Source of the DNA: Diplodia intermedia
Lineage: Eukaryota; Ascomycota; Dothideomycetes; Botryosphaeriales; Botryosphaeriaceae
NCBI GenBank assembly: GCA_021495925.1
Contig: JAKEKT010000093.1
Span: 86,541 to 150,540, forward strand
Direction: 5' to 3'
DNA length: 64,000 nucleotides
The translations under genes and the position numbers were made by a program. Under the pieces are notes generated by a model. That model did not search any database and was not told the DNA's origin. It saw only the letters and a list, made by a program, of their open reading frames with translations. Below are positions 34,137 through 45,320 of the stretch, piece after piece (the first letter of the stretch is position 1; each line of letters opens with the position of its first letter).

Positions 34137-34889
34137 ATGCCTACCGACCCAGGTTTCGGGCACACGCAAAGAGCTCCTCATGCAATGTCACCTTTGCAGA
34201 GCGTCAACGAGCTGTCGGTCTCACCCACGCTCGCAAATCTCCCATCTGAAGACGGTACGCCCATTACTGTTGCCCCAAAGTCCTTTGACTGAATTTTTCG
34301 CACAGGCGCCCCCGGTACCACCCATGTCCGACCGAGCCTCTGCTCACTTCCCGTCGAGCTTCGGCTGATGATATACGACCACCACCTCAAGAACCTTGGA
34401 CTCAGTATGTGTCCTATCTTGCCTCGTGCGTCAGACGGCGTCGAGCTTCACTTTCCCGCCCTCGGTCAGATTAACAGGAAGTTGCGGATGGAGTTTATGC
34501 CGTACTACGTCCAAAGGGTGCCTTGGCGGATTGAAATGTCGCCTAGAGGTCTTTCCCTTTTTCGCCGCTGGGTCAAGGTTCTTGGTGCTCATTCTTGCCA
34601 CTTGCGGCGGTTGCGCCCGCATGGCGAGAGGGGAAACTTCATCATACGCATCAGCCTCATTCCGGGAGAGCAATACGGTTACTTTCACTTGATTCCTTAC
34701 TACGCCTTGGTCTTTTTTAACCAGAGCTGGCTCAAAGACTACATCAGGCAACAGATTGTCGTTCCCCTGGCTAGAAAGATCGAAAGAGGCACCTTCAAGG
34801 GAAATCATGTGATCGCCGCCATAGAACAGCTACTTGAAGACAATCCTGGGCTGTGCCGAGCAGGCTATACGGCCATCTGGTGGACTTGA
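34137..34889 (+). CDS. F-box-like protein, array member 1
   Basis: Two exons, 34137-34254 and 34306-34889, with a 51-base intron (GTACGC..CACAG). The product is about 233 aa. After a 50-residue Ser/Pro-rich leader comes LPVELRLMIYDHHL (about 54-67), the degenerate F-box helix typical of large ascomycete families. Then come the INRKLRMEFMPYYVQRVPWR block and a domain of unknown function. Such proteins may bind Skp1 and target proteins for ubiquitination, but Skp1 binding is unproven for these short types. Three relatives with the same helix or the block after it follow on the same strand within 5 kb. Confidence 0.65.
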
Positions 34890-35478
34890 GAGAAGACTGT
34901 TGGCACATATGGGGACGCTCGCGCAGCTGCCTAGCACATTGGGTGTCTGGTCACGGATCTCGAGCTCCAGTCACTTTTGAGGAGTGTTTTGGTCACTTGG
35001 AAAATTACAGCTTGGTCAGAAGCTATGGAAACAAGTGTGGGGAAAAGGCTCGAGGGACAGGAAATTTCAGAAAGGTAATTAGGCTCATAACGCCTTCTTG
35101 TCCCTGATTATCGAATGAACAAATTTCAGATCGGTGAAATGAAGCCACTACGGGTAACAAAAGAAACTTCACGTTCTCTGCGATTCCTCGTACGGCCAGA
35201 CGAGATTGGGTACGCCTGGTTGTTGGCCATGACGGGAGCCTGCTTTGTATTCGCCTTTGTCCTAATCGGGTAAGGCGCAACATCCAGCCGTACTGCAGCC
35301 TGAAGCACGCCGATCCTATTGATCCTTATTTCTAAGAACTTAAAACACTGCAATGATTTGAATGCAGACTAGTGACCCATATGGAATGCTCAGAAATCGT
35401 CCAGCCTACGCTGACCCAACCAGTGAGCCCGTTTTCGGTACCCAATGCTCTCCCCAAGATTTCTGACAGACAAGAAGA
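34890..35478. other. Spacer inside the F-box-like array
   Basis: No ORF of note. It could contain a lost N-terminal exon of the next gene, but no LPxELR-type motif is visible here. Confidence 0.4.
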
Positions 35479-36039
35479 ATGACCACTATGGGCTCCTCCT
35501 ACTACGACTACAGCAGCGACGAGACGCCGGCCTCGGGTACCATTCTGTACCTCACTTCGCTCCCCGGCCACTTCTTCGCCAGTGCTCGGATGCGCGACGA
35601 AGTCCTCTCCATGCTCATATCCCGCGTCATCTGGCGCATCGATATCTACAGCGCCGATGACCTCCGCGACAACATGCGACGGATCCGGTGCACCGGCGAT
35701 ATTGCCATGACCTTCGTGGAACGGGCCTGGGTCGACATCCTACGGCCCGAAACCGGCTGTTGGGAGCCATTTCCCATCGACTTGAAGGAGGACGGGCTGC
35801 GGCTGTACCAATCCGACAAGCCAGACTGGATTTGGCAAAGATGCGGGCTACTTTCCAGGCCAAGAAGGATCAAACTCGCACGTCTGGCCTCTGAAGAGTT
35901 GAAGAGTCTGAAAAGAAGTAATGAACTCACTGCGGAGCTTTGGGCACATACTTTGCAGACTTTGTATGAGCTTCATGATGATGATGATGATGATGATGAT
36001 GAGCTTTGTGATGGTGGTTCTAAACAGAGCGAGAATTAA
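35479..36039 (+). CDS. F-box-like array member 2, lacking the F-box helix
   Basis: Single exon of 186 aa with an ATG start (35479). Its block ARMRDEVLSMLISRVIWRID aligns by eye with the RKLRMEFMPYYVQRVPWRIE block of the first array gene, so the two look homologous. No LPxELRxxIY motif precedes it, so this copy has either lost its F-box part or starts from an unseen upstream exon. The rest is Arg/Leu-rich and ends with an Asp run (GAT repeat at about 35976-36000) and a short acidic tail. Function unknown. Confidence 0.5.
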   Translation: MTTMGSSYYDYSSDETPASGTILYLTSLPGHFFASARMRDEVLSMLISRVIWRIDIYSADDLRDNMRRIRCTGDIAMTFVERAWVDILRPETGCWEPFPIDLKEDGLRLYQSDKPDWIWQRCGLLSRPRRIKLARLASEELKSLKRSNELTAELWAHTLQTLYELHDDDDDDDDELCDGGSKQSEN

Positions 36040-36779
36040 GAGATGCGTCCAGTCAATGGTTTCAGCTACCTACATATATAGGAAGAGTAGCGGTATCGCC
36101 GATGAAGCTCATAGTTGTGAAGGTACCTTGGCTTGCCTAACACACTATTCGCAAAATGGTGGTTTCGAGCATGGTCTTCCCCTTCGAAGAAAAACAAACA
36201 TTCACGTATTGTTCGGTCGTGGTCCCTTCATGTACTTCACGCAATTATTTGCGTAAGATATTTAACATGGCTATAAAGGCTCCGTAAAAGCCAAGGGTTG
36301 GACTTTCATCCTATTGTTGCACTTGACCCGAGCAGTGTAAATGTGTATACATTTCGTGCCCACTCCTCGGTACCACCCTTTTATCCCACAACTATCTTTT
36401 CTTATATATTGAACATAATCATGTACCGCCTAATTCAAGTGCCGACCGGGTATGTTTAGGCTAAGCATGTTGGGTGTATGGCAAGTGTTATGGCACTCAC
36501 GGTATAGTGTGCGCTGCACCGGAAGAGAAGGGCTTGCGGTGTGTTATGGCCCACGTCATACGCCCACGTAGGAACACCATGAGATGGGATCCCAGATGCA
36601 ACATTGTTAAAACAGAACTCCACTGTTCCACCCATGTTCACCAGCTATAAAAACCTCCATCCTCTCTCCGTCCAGCTCTTCCTTTTCACAATACACAACA
36701 ACCTAACGGTAGACGGGGACCATATTTACTTCCACCTCATCGACTTTGTCTAATACAGCAACAGTTGCACGGGAAAGCA
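36040..36779. other. Spacer inside the F-box-like array
   Basis: AT-rich spacer. It contains the TATA box of the next gene and no supportable ORF. Confidence 0.45.
36646..36653 (+). promoter_or_regulatory. TATA box of F-box-like gene 3
   Basis: TATAAAAA about 130 bases before the ATG at 36780, followed by a CT-rich leader (CCTCTCTCCGTCCAGC). Good fit to a fungal core promoter. Confidence 0.5.
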
Positions 36780-37499
36780 ATGGTCGATTCCAAGGAAACC
36801 GAATTCAAGCCTGACCACTCTGCTGGAGACGAGATGCCGGCTTTAACCCCAGAGCTGCCGGATGACACTACGGAGTCCACTCCAGAGGAGTGCACTTCAG
36901 TGCGTGTTGCAACCCGATCAAGGCGCCAGCACCTGCCCATCCTCGAGCTTCCTGGGGAAATCAGGAACATGATCTACAGTTACGTCGTTGACAAAAGCTG
37001 GCACAGCACTACGTGGAGTGTCGGCGGTCCTCTCCCCAGCTACGTAAGGGTCAACCGCCAAATGCGTGCGGAGATGCTGCCAATCTACTATGGTCGACTT
37101 AACGTCACCATGGACTTGGATAGGCAAGAGCGGTGGGAAGATGCCCGAAGGTGGCTACTGGCTGTTGGGGATTCTGTGAGGTTCTTGGGAAATGTCACCA
37201 TCATCGTCGCCGACTCAGCTCACTCATGGGGTGTTATGACCTTCACGATAGCGACTAGTCTTGGAGACATCGACTATGGTTTCAGGTCCGAGTTTCGATC
37301 CCCATACACTGCTACCGGAGAGGCAGACATACTGGACCACTACTCGTATTGGCTGTACGAGGATATAAGGACCCTGAAGGATGTCGGCGCCCTCAATGCG
37401 AGGAACCTGATTGCACTTCTCTCCGCCTTCTACAGCACTTTTCGGGCTGTAAGTAGGCAGGCCAGGGCAACAGCGGGTCTCCCACCCCTGAACAACTGA
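36780..37499 (+). CDS. F-box-like protein, array member 3
   Basis: Single exon from the ATG at 36780, 239 aa. An acidic leader of about 50 residues is followed by LELPGEIRNMIYSYVV (about 55-70). Then come VNRQMRAEMLPIYYGRLNVT and RWLLAVGDSVRFLGNVTIIV, corresponding block by block to array members 1 and 4. This is the best-preserved family layout in the array (F-box helix, then a (V/I)NRQMRxE motif, then an alpha/beta domain). The molecular role is unknown; substrate adaptor is the family-level guess. Confidence 0.7.
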   Translation: MVDSKETEFKPDHSAGDEMPALTPELPDDTTESTPEECTSVRVATRSRRQHLPILELPGEIRNMIYSYVVDKSWHSTTWSVGGPLPSYVRVNRQMRAEMLPIYYGRLNVTMDLDRQERWEDARRWLLAVGDSVRFLGNVTIIVADSAHSWGVMTFTIATSLGDIDYGFRSEFRSPYTATGEADILDHYSYWLYEDIRTLKDVGALNARNLIALLSAFYSTFRAVSRQARATAGLPPLNN

Positions 37500-38169
37500 T
37501 GCACTCGTCCAGTGTGTACCACCATGAAGCACAGCAGGCAAGGAGAGAAAGAGATGAATTGATGGGATACCTAAGTCAGTATTAGCATAGCCAGTCAAAA
37601 TATTCAAGTGTACTACAAAATTATTGCTACCAGACATGCAGAGTGGAAGAAAGCTCCGGACGAATGTATTCGGTGAACGCGACGAGATAAGCGTGCCGAC
37701 GGCTTCTCCAGCTCCTCAAGCCTGTGGGAAGGCGTTGAAATAATAAAGAAATTGACCTCGTACCTATACGTGAACACGAAACTTCTTCATGTTACAGCAA
37801 CGAAGCAAATATTAGCTGTACACTCTTGGTGTTGAAATTGGGAATGCGGTGCAGCACTTGGGTTACTAGCGGGCCCCATTAGCAGACTTGCTCCGTTGTT
37901 ATTCTCTGTTCACGTACAATATGTGTTGTTTTCTTTGTTTTTCCTTGTCTTTCTTTTTTTCGGTGCTCCATTCGCATGCATCAAAGCGGCAACGAGTTTC
38001 AGTGCCGCCTGTAGCCGTGACTTTCGGAAACGACCCGCGATTCATTAACGTCAACTCTTTCCGATTCCCCGAATCACATGTCGCCCAAGCAACGTGCCTG
38101 GACTCGAGCCAAGTCTCGAACACTATGTGATTTCGGACTGCAAAACAACTGCCAGCCGTGAACTCAAAG
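37500..38169. other. Spacer inside the F-box-like array
   Basis: No gene seen. A T-rich stretch near 37927-37965 precedes the next gene. Confidence 0.4.
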
Positions 38170-38945
38170 ATGGATCCGCGCACAAACGGCCTCGTCGGCT
38201 CTATACCGAGCAACCTCATGTCGCTGCCGCGCGAGCTGCGCGATAAGATCTATGACTTCACGACCAAGCCTTCCTGCACCCGAAACGCCAGGCACAGCCC
38301 ACTCCCTCTGCCCGTCACCTGCTTCATCAACAAGCAGATGCGAAGCGAAGCCTTGGCGCACCACCTTGCCGAGGTGCGTTGGGAGTTCGACACCCGGAAG
38401 GCTCCGTACGGCAAGGGACAAATGGGCCTCTTCAAAGCTTGGCTGGCCGCTCTCGGGGATGATGCCAGGCACCTCGCGCGCTTCAAGTTGATCTGCCGGC
38501 TGAAGATGTACAGGTGGGAGGTGTACATCAGCCTTGTCGCCGACGGAGAGCCGAACGGTGCGCGCAACGTCGACGTTGATGAGAGAGACGGGCGCGGCCT
38601 GTGGAGCGGTGCCGCTGGAATCGTGACCGTTGAACGCGAGGGGAGGACGCGCTATCAAGCCATGTTCCCCGGCTACAGGCCTGTTGTCTGGCGAATGCCT
38701 GATGTAAGCTGTGTACTAGTGTTCTTGCGGCTGCTGCCGGGGACGTCTCAAAGCTGACGCATGTGCAGCCCGAGTCGAACAGCTCCACGAGAAATGCGAA
38801 GAATCTACAAGAAGAGATAAATGAGTATATCGAAGAGGCCACGATCAAGCCACTGGCGCAGAAACGTTGGGACGGGGCGTTGACTGGCGAGGACATTAGC
38901 GATGCCATCGAGGGGCTTCTTGCTCACGAGTGGAGATGTTGTTAA
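38170..38945 (+). CDS. F-box-like protein, array member 4
   Basis: Two exons, 38170-38703 and 38769-38945, with a 65-base intron in phase 0, giving 236 aa. The F-box-like helix MSLPRELRDKIYDF (about 17-30) is followed by CFINKQMRSEALAHHLAEVR and FKAWLAALGDDARHL, parallel to members 1 and 3. The C-terminus is helical (LQEEINEYIEEATIK) and ends in two cysteines. The ATG at 38170 is the first in frame and lies 16 residues before the F-box helix. Function unknown beyond the family inference. Confidence 0.65.
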
Positions 38946-39703
38946 GAAGTGAGGGAGACAGACGAGCTTGCTGCCTTCCCACAGATTGGTTTGTATAGAG
39001 CTACTACCTTTTCGTCTACGCGATTGAACCCGAAAGATTTAACTAAAGTGGAGCGAAACCAACATCTTTCCGCTTTCAAGGGCACGGGCCATCAGCATCC
39101 TACGCTGCAACTGCGCCTCGTCCTGAAGGAACCGGCCAAGGCACGCAGCGTCATCAGGATAGAAACGCGATCCATTCTTTGTGTTTGGAATCAGTTCGAG
39201 CTCTGTTTGCATTGACTGGGACCGAACGGCGAGGTGGCACGAGGAATGGACGTGTTGGAGAATGTTCAGGCCAGCTATGTCTCGCGAAGCCTTGTGGAAG
39301 CCGAGCTTGCCGGATAGCCGCATGGTGCGCTTGTAGTGGCTTGGAAGCTCCACACTGTGGGGAATACCGCGCATGGATGCTGGTGGGATGATGCTGCCTT
39401 GGGAGCCGGGAGCGATTGGCTGGGCGAGGGCAGCGTGGCAGCGCGAGCGCAGGCTGGCTGGCTGTGCTGCAGGTCACGGCACAGACAAACAATATTGATG
39501 AGTGTGGCGCAGAGGCACCTAGGCGGCAGGCGGCAGTGACGCGCAGGGCGACGCTTTGGGCAGGGGTGAGGGGCTCAGCTCGGGCGTCAGCATCTGCTCC
39601 CTCATATATTGCGTACCTCCACCTACGCAACCTTCTAGAACCCGACGACCTTCTCAATTGTCTCGTCGGCCTCTACCCCAACACCAGCCTCTACTCTTCG
39701 AAC
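38946..39703. other. Intergenic, promoter side of the vWA gene
   Basis: GC-rich spacer. The last 100 bases are CT-rich leader. Only out-of-frame short ORFs. Confidence 0.4.
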
Positions 39704-42110
39704 ATGGGTGTAAGTGCAGTCCACGCCGCGCGCGCAGCCGCCACCGGAAGCTCGCGCGAGCTGCCCCTCGTTACCCCGCTGTGAGGTCATACCATCAGGC
39801 TGACGCGAACTCTGCCTTTCAGCTCGCATCCAAGCTCGCTGCTGCCGGCCCTCCACCTGGAGCGCCCGCAGGCAACTATGGTCCGCCCGGCGGCCAGCAG
39901 CCTGGCGGCGCATACGTGAGTCGCCTGCGCTCCTGCCCGAAAGCCTGCGCTGCGCCTTGTGCGACACGTACGCTAACCCAGTCGCAAGCCCGGTGCGCAA
40001 TCGTACCAACCCTACAACCCTGGTGCGCCCGGCGGTGCTCCTCCTCAAGTAAGCGTCCCGTGAGCCCTTTTTCGTTGCCCCTCCACGTCCGTCTTCGTCA
40101 TCGCTCGGCCCGGAGCCCTGGTTGCGACTCATCCACCTGAACATTCCGCACACCTCGCTACCGCCGGACACCACTCTCTCTGGGACCTCCTCGCCGGTGA
40201 ACCTTGACGTCGCGCTCCTCTGCGATCCATCGCACCATGTCTTACCAGGCATATCGCGGTGCCTACGGCGCGCCCCAGCAGCCGCCGTACCCACAACAAG
40301 CGCCGCAGCCTGGATACAATCCTAACGCCTACGCGCCACAGTCTCCCGCCCAGCCCTACCAAGGCTACGGCTCCCCTCCTCCTGCCTCGCCCTACACTCA
40401 AGCCCCACCGCAATCTCCCTTCGGCCAGCAGCCGTCAACGCCGTTTGGTCAGCAACAGGGCGGCTACAGCAGACCGCCCCCTCCGCCGCCGCCGTCTAGT
40501 CGGCCTGGCCTCGCGGCTGCTACTGGCAACGCGCCTACGCCACAGCCTGGCTACGGACAGCAACAGCCACCCCCGCAATCCTACGGACAGCCACCGCAAC
40601 CTTATGGGCAGCCGTCGCAATCTTATGGGCAGTCCCCGCAACAATACGGACAACCCCAACAAGCATACGGACAGCCCGCTCAAATGTTTGGACAGCCTCA
40701 GCAACCATTTGGACAACAGCAGTTCGGACAACAGGCGTACGGTCAGCAGGCGCCTCCTCAACCATATGGACAACCGCAATACAACCAGGGCTCGGGCTAT
40801 GGTGGATATGTTCGTCGGGCGCATACACGTTTTACGCAATTGAAGTATATATACTAACGGATCGTTGTATTAGGGCGGTCCCCCTCCCGGCCAGCCTCAG
40901 TACGGCGCGCCTCCCCCGGGTGGCGGTCCCCCGCCAGGCCCAGCGAACCCCGCGCAGGTCCAGGGTTACAAGCAGACTCTCATGAGCGCTGTCCAGGAGA
41001 ACAACCTCCAGAACTTTTACCCGCCCAACTCGCCTGCTCTTGACCAGATTGCCCAGCGTGCCTCTCACCAGATCGCCCAGCTCTGCCAGCGCTGGCGCCT
41101 GCCCCAGGAGATTGGCAATGACGTTGTCAAGCTCGGCTTGTTTGACATTGTCCTCTACATCGACGACTCGGGTTCCATGCAGTTCGAGGAGAACGGCGAG
41201 CGCATCAAGGATCTCAGGCTCATTCTGGAGCGCGTTGCCTACGCCGCTACCCTGTTCGACGATGACGGCATTTCTGTCCGCTTCATGAACTCTCTTCCTC
41301 CTCCGCAGGTTACCGAGCACATCAAGACTGAGCAGCAGATTGAGCAGCTCATGTCCCAGATTCAATTCAAGGGCCTCACTCCCATGGGTTCGCACTTGAA
41401 GGAGCGCGTCTTGGATGAAGTCCTCCGCACCGCACGTGGTGGCCAGCTCCGCAAGCCCGTTCTCGTCATTACCATCACAGACGGTCAGCCTGCTGGCGAA
41501 CCCCAGAACGCCGTTTTCGAGGCCATCAGGAACACCACCTCCGAGCTTAGCCGTATGCCCCAGTACGGTCCGGGTGCCGTTCAATTCCAGTTTGCTCAGG
41601 TTGGCAACGATGAGAAGGCCCGTGAGTTCCTGTCGAAGCTTGACCAGGATCCTCAGGTGGGCTCGCTGGTTGACTGCACTTCGAACTACGAGAACGAGTC
41701 AGCAGAGATGGCTAGGTCCAACCCGCCTGTCGACCTGACTCCTGAGCTCTGGCTCGTGAAGCTCCTGCTTGGTGCCATTGACAACTCTTACGACCGCAAG
41801 GATGAGAAGGCCGGTGGTGGCGCTCCTCCAGGCGGCTATGGTGGTCCTCCCGGCGGCCAGTATGGTGGTCCTCCTCAAGGCTATGGAGCCCCGCCTCCTG
41901 TGAGTTAATTTGTCAAGTATTCACATGATATCCGCTAATATGTTACGATAGGGCCAGTATGGTCAGCCTCCCCAAGGCTACCCCCCTCAGGGCGGTTACG
42001 GTGGCCCCCCTCCAGGCCAGTACGGTGCTCCTCCGCCTGGCCAGGGCGGTTACGGCCGTCCGCCGCCCGGCCCGCCGCCGGGTCAGGGTGGTTACCCTCC
42101 CAGGTACTAA
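39704..42110 (+). CDS. vWA-domain protein with Pro/Gln/Gly/Tyr-rich flanks
   Basis: Six exons: 39704-39709, 39823-39915, 39989-40048, 40249-40809, 40874-41899 and 41952-42110, giving about 634 aa. The first coding exon is only ATGGGT with a perfect GTAAGT donor. Splicing gives MGLASKLAAAGPPPGAPAG, then a prion-like Gln/Pro/Gly/Tyr region with many (Y)GQPQQ-type repeats to about residue 240. The vWA domain follows (about 330-510) with the MIDAS motif DDSGSM (337-342), the later Thr in GLTPMG and Asp in ITDGQPAG. A Gly/Pro/Tyr-rich tail closes the protein. vWA domains bind ligands through a metal ion. The intracellular partner in fungi is not known to me. An ATG at 40237 could start a shorter form, but the upstream exons splice cleanly in frame. 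Confidence 0.85.
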
Positions 42111-43844
42111 ACTGAGCACTGGGTGGCTTTATGGGTGACAGGCTTTTTCCTTTGCGGCCTGGGCCAGAGATCATTTCCTTTCATCGGTTGCGACTTGTGC
42201 CACTCTCGAGTTGGCATTGATACGGGCTTCTTTTGCCCACTCGAAGATTGATTTCCCCCATCCATCCTTGCTTCAAGGCAAGATGCTTATTCCACTGAAA
42301 TGAGAAGATAATGGATATGACAAATTCCTAATCCCCATCCAATTGATGCACTGAATGCGCGAAGTGACCGACTTTCTTCGGACTCAATTGCCAGAGCGTC
42401 ATCCTACTACCCGAAGCAACGACAGGTCAATTTTGATATACCATGTCAGACCCCCAAATCCGACCCTCAAATGCATGATACAGCTCTATCAGCTATCTCC
42501 GGCTTTCCCATTGGTGCGCGATGGTTAGGGAAGAAGTTAAAGAAACTTAGTCTGCCGTCCGAGCGCTATGATTGGACGTACTATGTAACATGCATTTGAG
42601 GGTCTTATACGGGTAGTAGGTAAGGTTCCGGCATCTCTCCAACTCCAAGTCGAGCCTTATCTTCCCGTTGTCCTCGACAGCCTGTTCGCATCATCGTTCA
42701 GGCTGCTGGCATGACAACCCTAGCGCGCCAGCGGCGGCGCAATCCGCCATGGGGGCCAACAACCAATGGGGAGCGCCAACCATGACCATCATCAGCATTC
42801 TTTGCTCTTTTCTCTTCCCAAGTTAGTGTCGAACCGGGCCCTGCAAAGCCCGAGCCAATCAAACAGAAATTGGAATACATATCCAAAACGCGGCACGTAC
42901 CCCCGCCTCAATTTCATGCGCGTTTCACCGTCTCGTCTTATTTTCTTCCGTGCGCGATGGGCTTGGGCTGGGCTGGGCTGGCTTGGCTAGGTGCTAATGC
43001 TGCTTTTTGGCTTTCTTCTTGCCGCGCGCTTATGTTCCGCATTCCCGCGTCTTTTTTCATTGGTCTCCCTAAAACGAGACTACTGCATCGATCGAATTCC
43101 GTCAGTAGTGCAAATCGCGAGACCGACGGCGGGAAAGTCAAATTGTGAAAACGGAAATTCTATTTCTATGATTGTTATTACACAAAACGTTTGACGATTA
43201 CAAAACTTTACATCCAAGGCGGGGGGCGTTCTTCGCCCTCCCGAGAAGAAGAAGCGGGCGAGAGCGGGTGAGAACATCCCGACAGCACGCTTGGCCCCTT
43301 CTTGTGATATTCAATTACCCGTATTATAAGATGTGTATGGCGGAATTCTTTGTTTTTCGTAAGGGACAGTAAGAAAAAAAAAAGTAGGAGAGAGCCGGAA
43401 GATGAAAGGACGGAAAGTGCTCTCGTTACGAGGTGATCACGCCGTAAAGTAAACACCGTTTCCGCGATTCTATTCGTTTTATGAATCCCGGGGGTTCAAT
43501 CAATTAATCAATCAGTCCATCGTGAAATCATATTTTGTGCTTTGCTGCTTCTGATAGAAGAAGAAGTGAGTCAAGGAAGAAAAGAAGCAGCAGCATTACA
43601 GAGCAATAACATATTTTTCCCGTTCAAAGCAAAAGACGCTTTCGAAAAGGTCACCGGGGGCGGTTTGCTTCATCCGTTAAGTAGTGGTGGTTGTTTCGTG
43701 ACCGGCTGCCATTTCAAATGCGCCCTTAGTCACTGTATGGTGGTAGTACAGGCGTGTGCATCCGTCATGAACACATGCTACAATGTTTTTTCTCCTGTTC
43801 TTTTCTTTTTCTTTTCTTTCTCTCGTTCGTCCGAGAGCGCTAGA
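42111..43844. other. Intergenic region with a MITE-like inverted repeat
   Basis: 1.7 kb between two convergent genes. It contains an inverted-repeat element (42403-42620), a CTGGG tandem repeat near 42962-42990 and pyrimidine tracts. No gene seen. Confidence 0.45.
42403..42620. mobile_element. MITE-like terminal inverted-repeat element
   Basis: The ends are CCTACTACCCG (42403-42413) and its reverse complement (42610-42620). A second, inner 16-base inverted pair is GACCCTCAAATGCATG (42462-42477) and its complement (42589-42604). The left arm has about 43 more bases between outer and inner pair than the right arm, as if something was inserted. There is no coding capacity. Size and layout fit a non-autonomous DNA transposon relic. 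No clear target-site duplication is visible. Confidence 0.45.
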
Positions 43845-45320
43845 TTACCGCGCGGGCAGCGTGGCCCGCATGCCGCTGGTAGCACTTGAGCCGGACACGA
43901 CTCTCGACCCGGGAACTGATGCACCTGGCACCGGGGCTGGGGTTGGGGCTGAACCGTCGGCGCCGCGGCGGGCCATTTCTGCCTCCTTGCGCCTGGCGAG
44001 CAGGCTCTTGAAGGCGCCGAGCCATTGCGTCATGTCCTCTTCGTTGGGGGCGCAGAAGCGGTAGTTGCGTTGGTCGGTGATGAGCTGCATGCAGAAGCGC
44101 TTGGTCTTGGACATGGGATCGATCTCGACAGCATTGAGGATATTGTTGAAGGGGATGATGAGATTGGCGGAATATTCCTGGACTGGTTTAGGATCATGCG
44201 GCTTCATCTAGAGAATCGGGGGTGAATGGGGCCAGCTTACATCTTCGTTCTTGTAGAGGCCGAGTGACTTGGGACGCAGCACACCCCAAAGCTTCTTCCA
44301 TTGCCTGACGCCGCCTTTCGACTTGAGAATGTACAGCCAGCCTTGAAAGACGACGCGTTCGTTGTCTGGTTTCTTTCCAACACTGCTGGTTTCAGGGCTG
44401 GCGCCAGCGTTGCTCACCTGGCTCACATTTCGGCCCAGGCTCGGACGTCCGCTGATGGAGCTCTCGTACCCAGCATTGTTCCCATCATTCGGCTGAGAAA
44501 AGGACAGAGTGGACTCGCGGAATCCAGACGGGACCGGGGTATCAGAGTAGTCGGAAAACGAAGCCTGCTCGTTGCCCGAGTATGCGAAGGTATGCGAGGT
44601 GCGTCTTGCGCTGTGCAGATCTTCCGGGCGCATCGAACTCGGGGGTCGTGCGAGACCTTCGCCCTCGGACGAGCTCGACAAGAGCTGCTCGCGTATCTTC
44701 CGCTCCGAGCTGCGGTTCCGGCCGCCGAAGGACTTGCCTACTCCGCTTCCGCTCGGGCTCGCCAGTATCATCTCCTCTTCCTCCTCGTCGATGCGCGACT
44801 CGCGCCGGATGAGCTCCACCCAAGCTTGCGCATCTTTGTCGGACAGGGCGGCGAGATGGTAGTTGCGCGAAGGAGAGAAAAGCCCGAAGACGTGCTTGGC
44901 TTTCTTGGAACCGTCGCGCTGGCGTGCGACGGCGGTGAGCTCGTTGAGGGAGATTTGGTGACGGAGGCGCGTCTCGTCGCGATCCTTGTAGATGGAGAGG
45001 GTGTGCGGGCGAAGCACTATGTAGACGGTCTTCCAGGTCTAGGAAAGCGTGTGTTAGCGGCCTTGGTGTTCCTTATCTCGCTGGCGCGTGGGCGTGCGAA
45101 CCTTGGTCTTCCTCGTGCGCTTCAGCAGCTCGCCCGACTTGAGCACGCGGTCGAACTCGAAGCTGCCGTTCTGGTTGACGGGCGAGAAGACGCCCAGGCC
45201 CAGGTCTCCTTTCCGCGTGGCCTCGTCGGGCGGCGGAGGTGTCCCGGTTCGAATGCGCATGGGCGCGGCGGCGTGCGAAGGGATGCTCTGGGGCGCGGTA
45301 GCGGGGGCTACGTCGGCCAT
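43845..45320 (-). CDS. Double PH-domain protein (Opy1-like layout)
   Basis: Three exons: 45102-45320, 44241-45038 and 43845-44177, giving about 449 aa. PH domain 1 spans about residues 59-153 (VLKSGELLKRTRKTKTWKTV to QAWVELIRRE). A Ser-rich linker leads to PH domain 2, about 301-400 (FQGWLYILKS, LGLYKNEDEYSANLIIPF, TQWLGAFKSL). Both domains end with the conserved Trp helix. The last intron is taken as 63 bases (44178-44240), because this acceptor restores the usual NEDEYSA junction. An AG 30 bases earlier would give an implausible 33-base intron. PH pairs of this kind bind phosphoinositides at the plasma membrane. Orthology to yeast Opy1 is a guess from layout only. It is divergent from EFL1. 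Confidence 0.82.

Noticed and set aside
44208..44240. 33-base intron in the double PH gene
   Set aside because: Too short for normal splicing. The acceptor 30 bases downstream gives a 63-base intron and the expected PH-domain junction.
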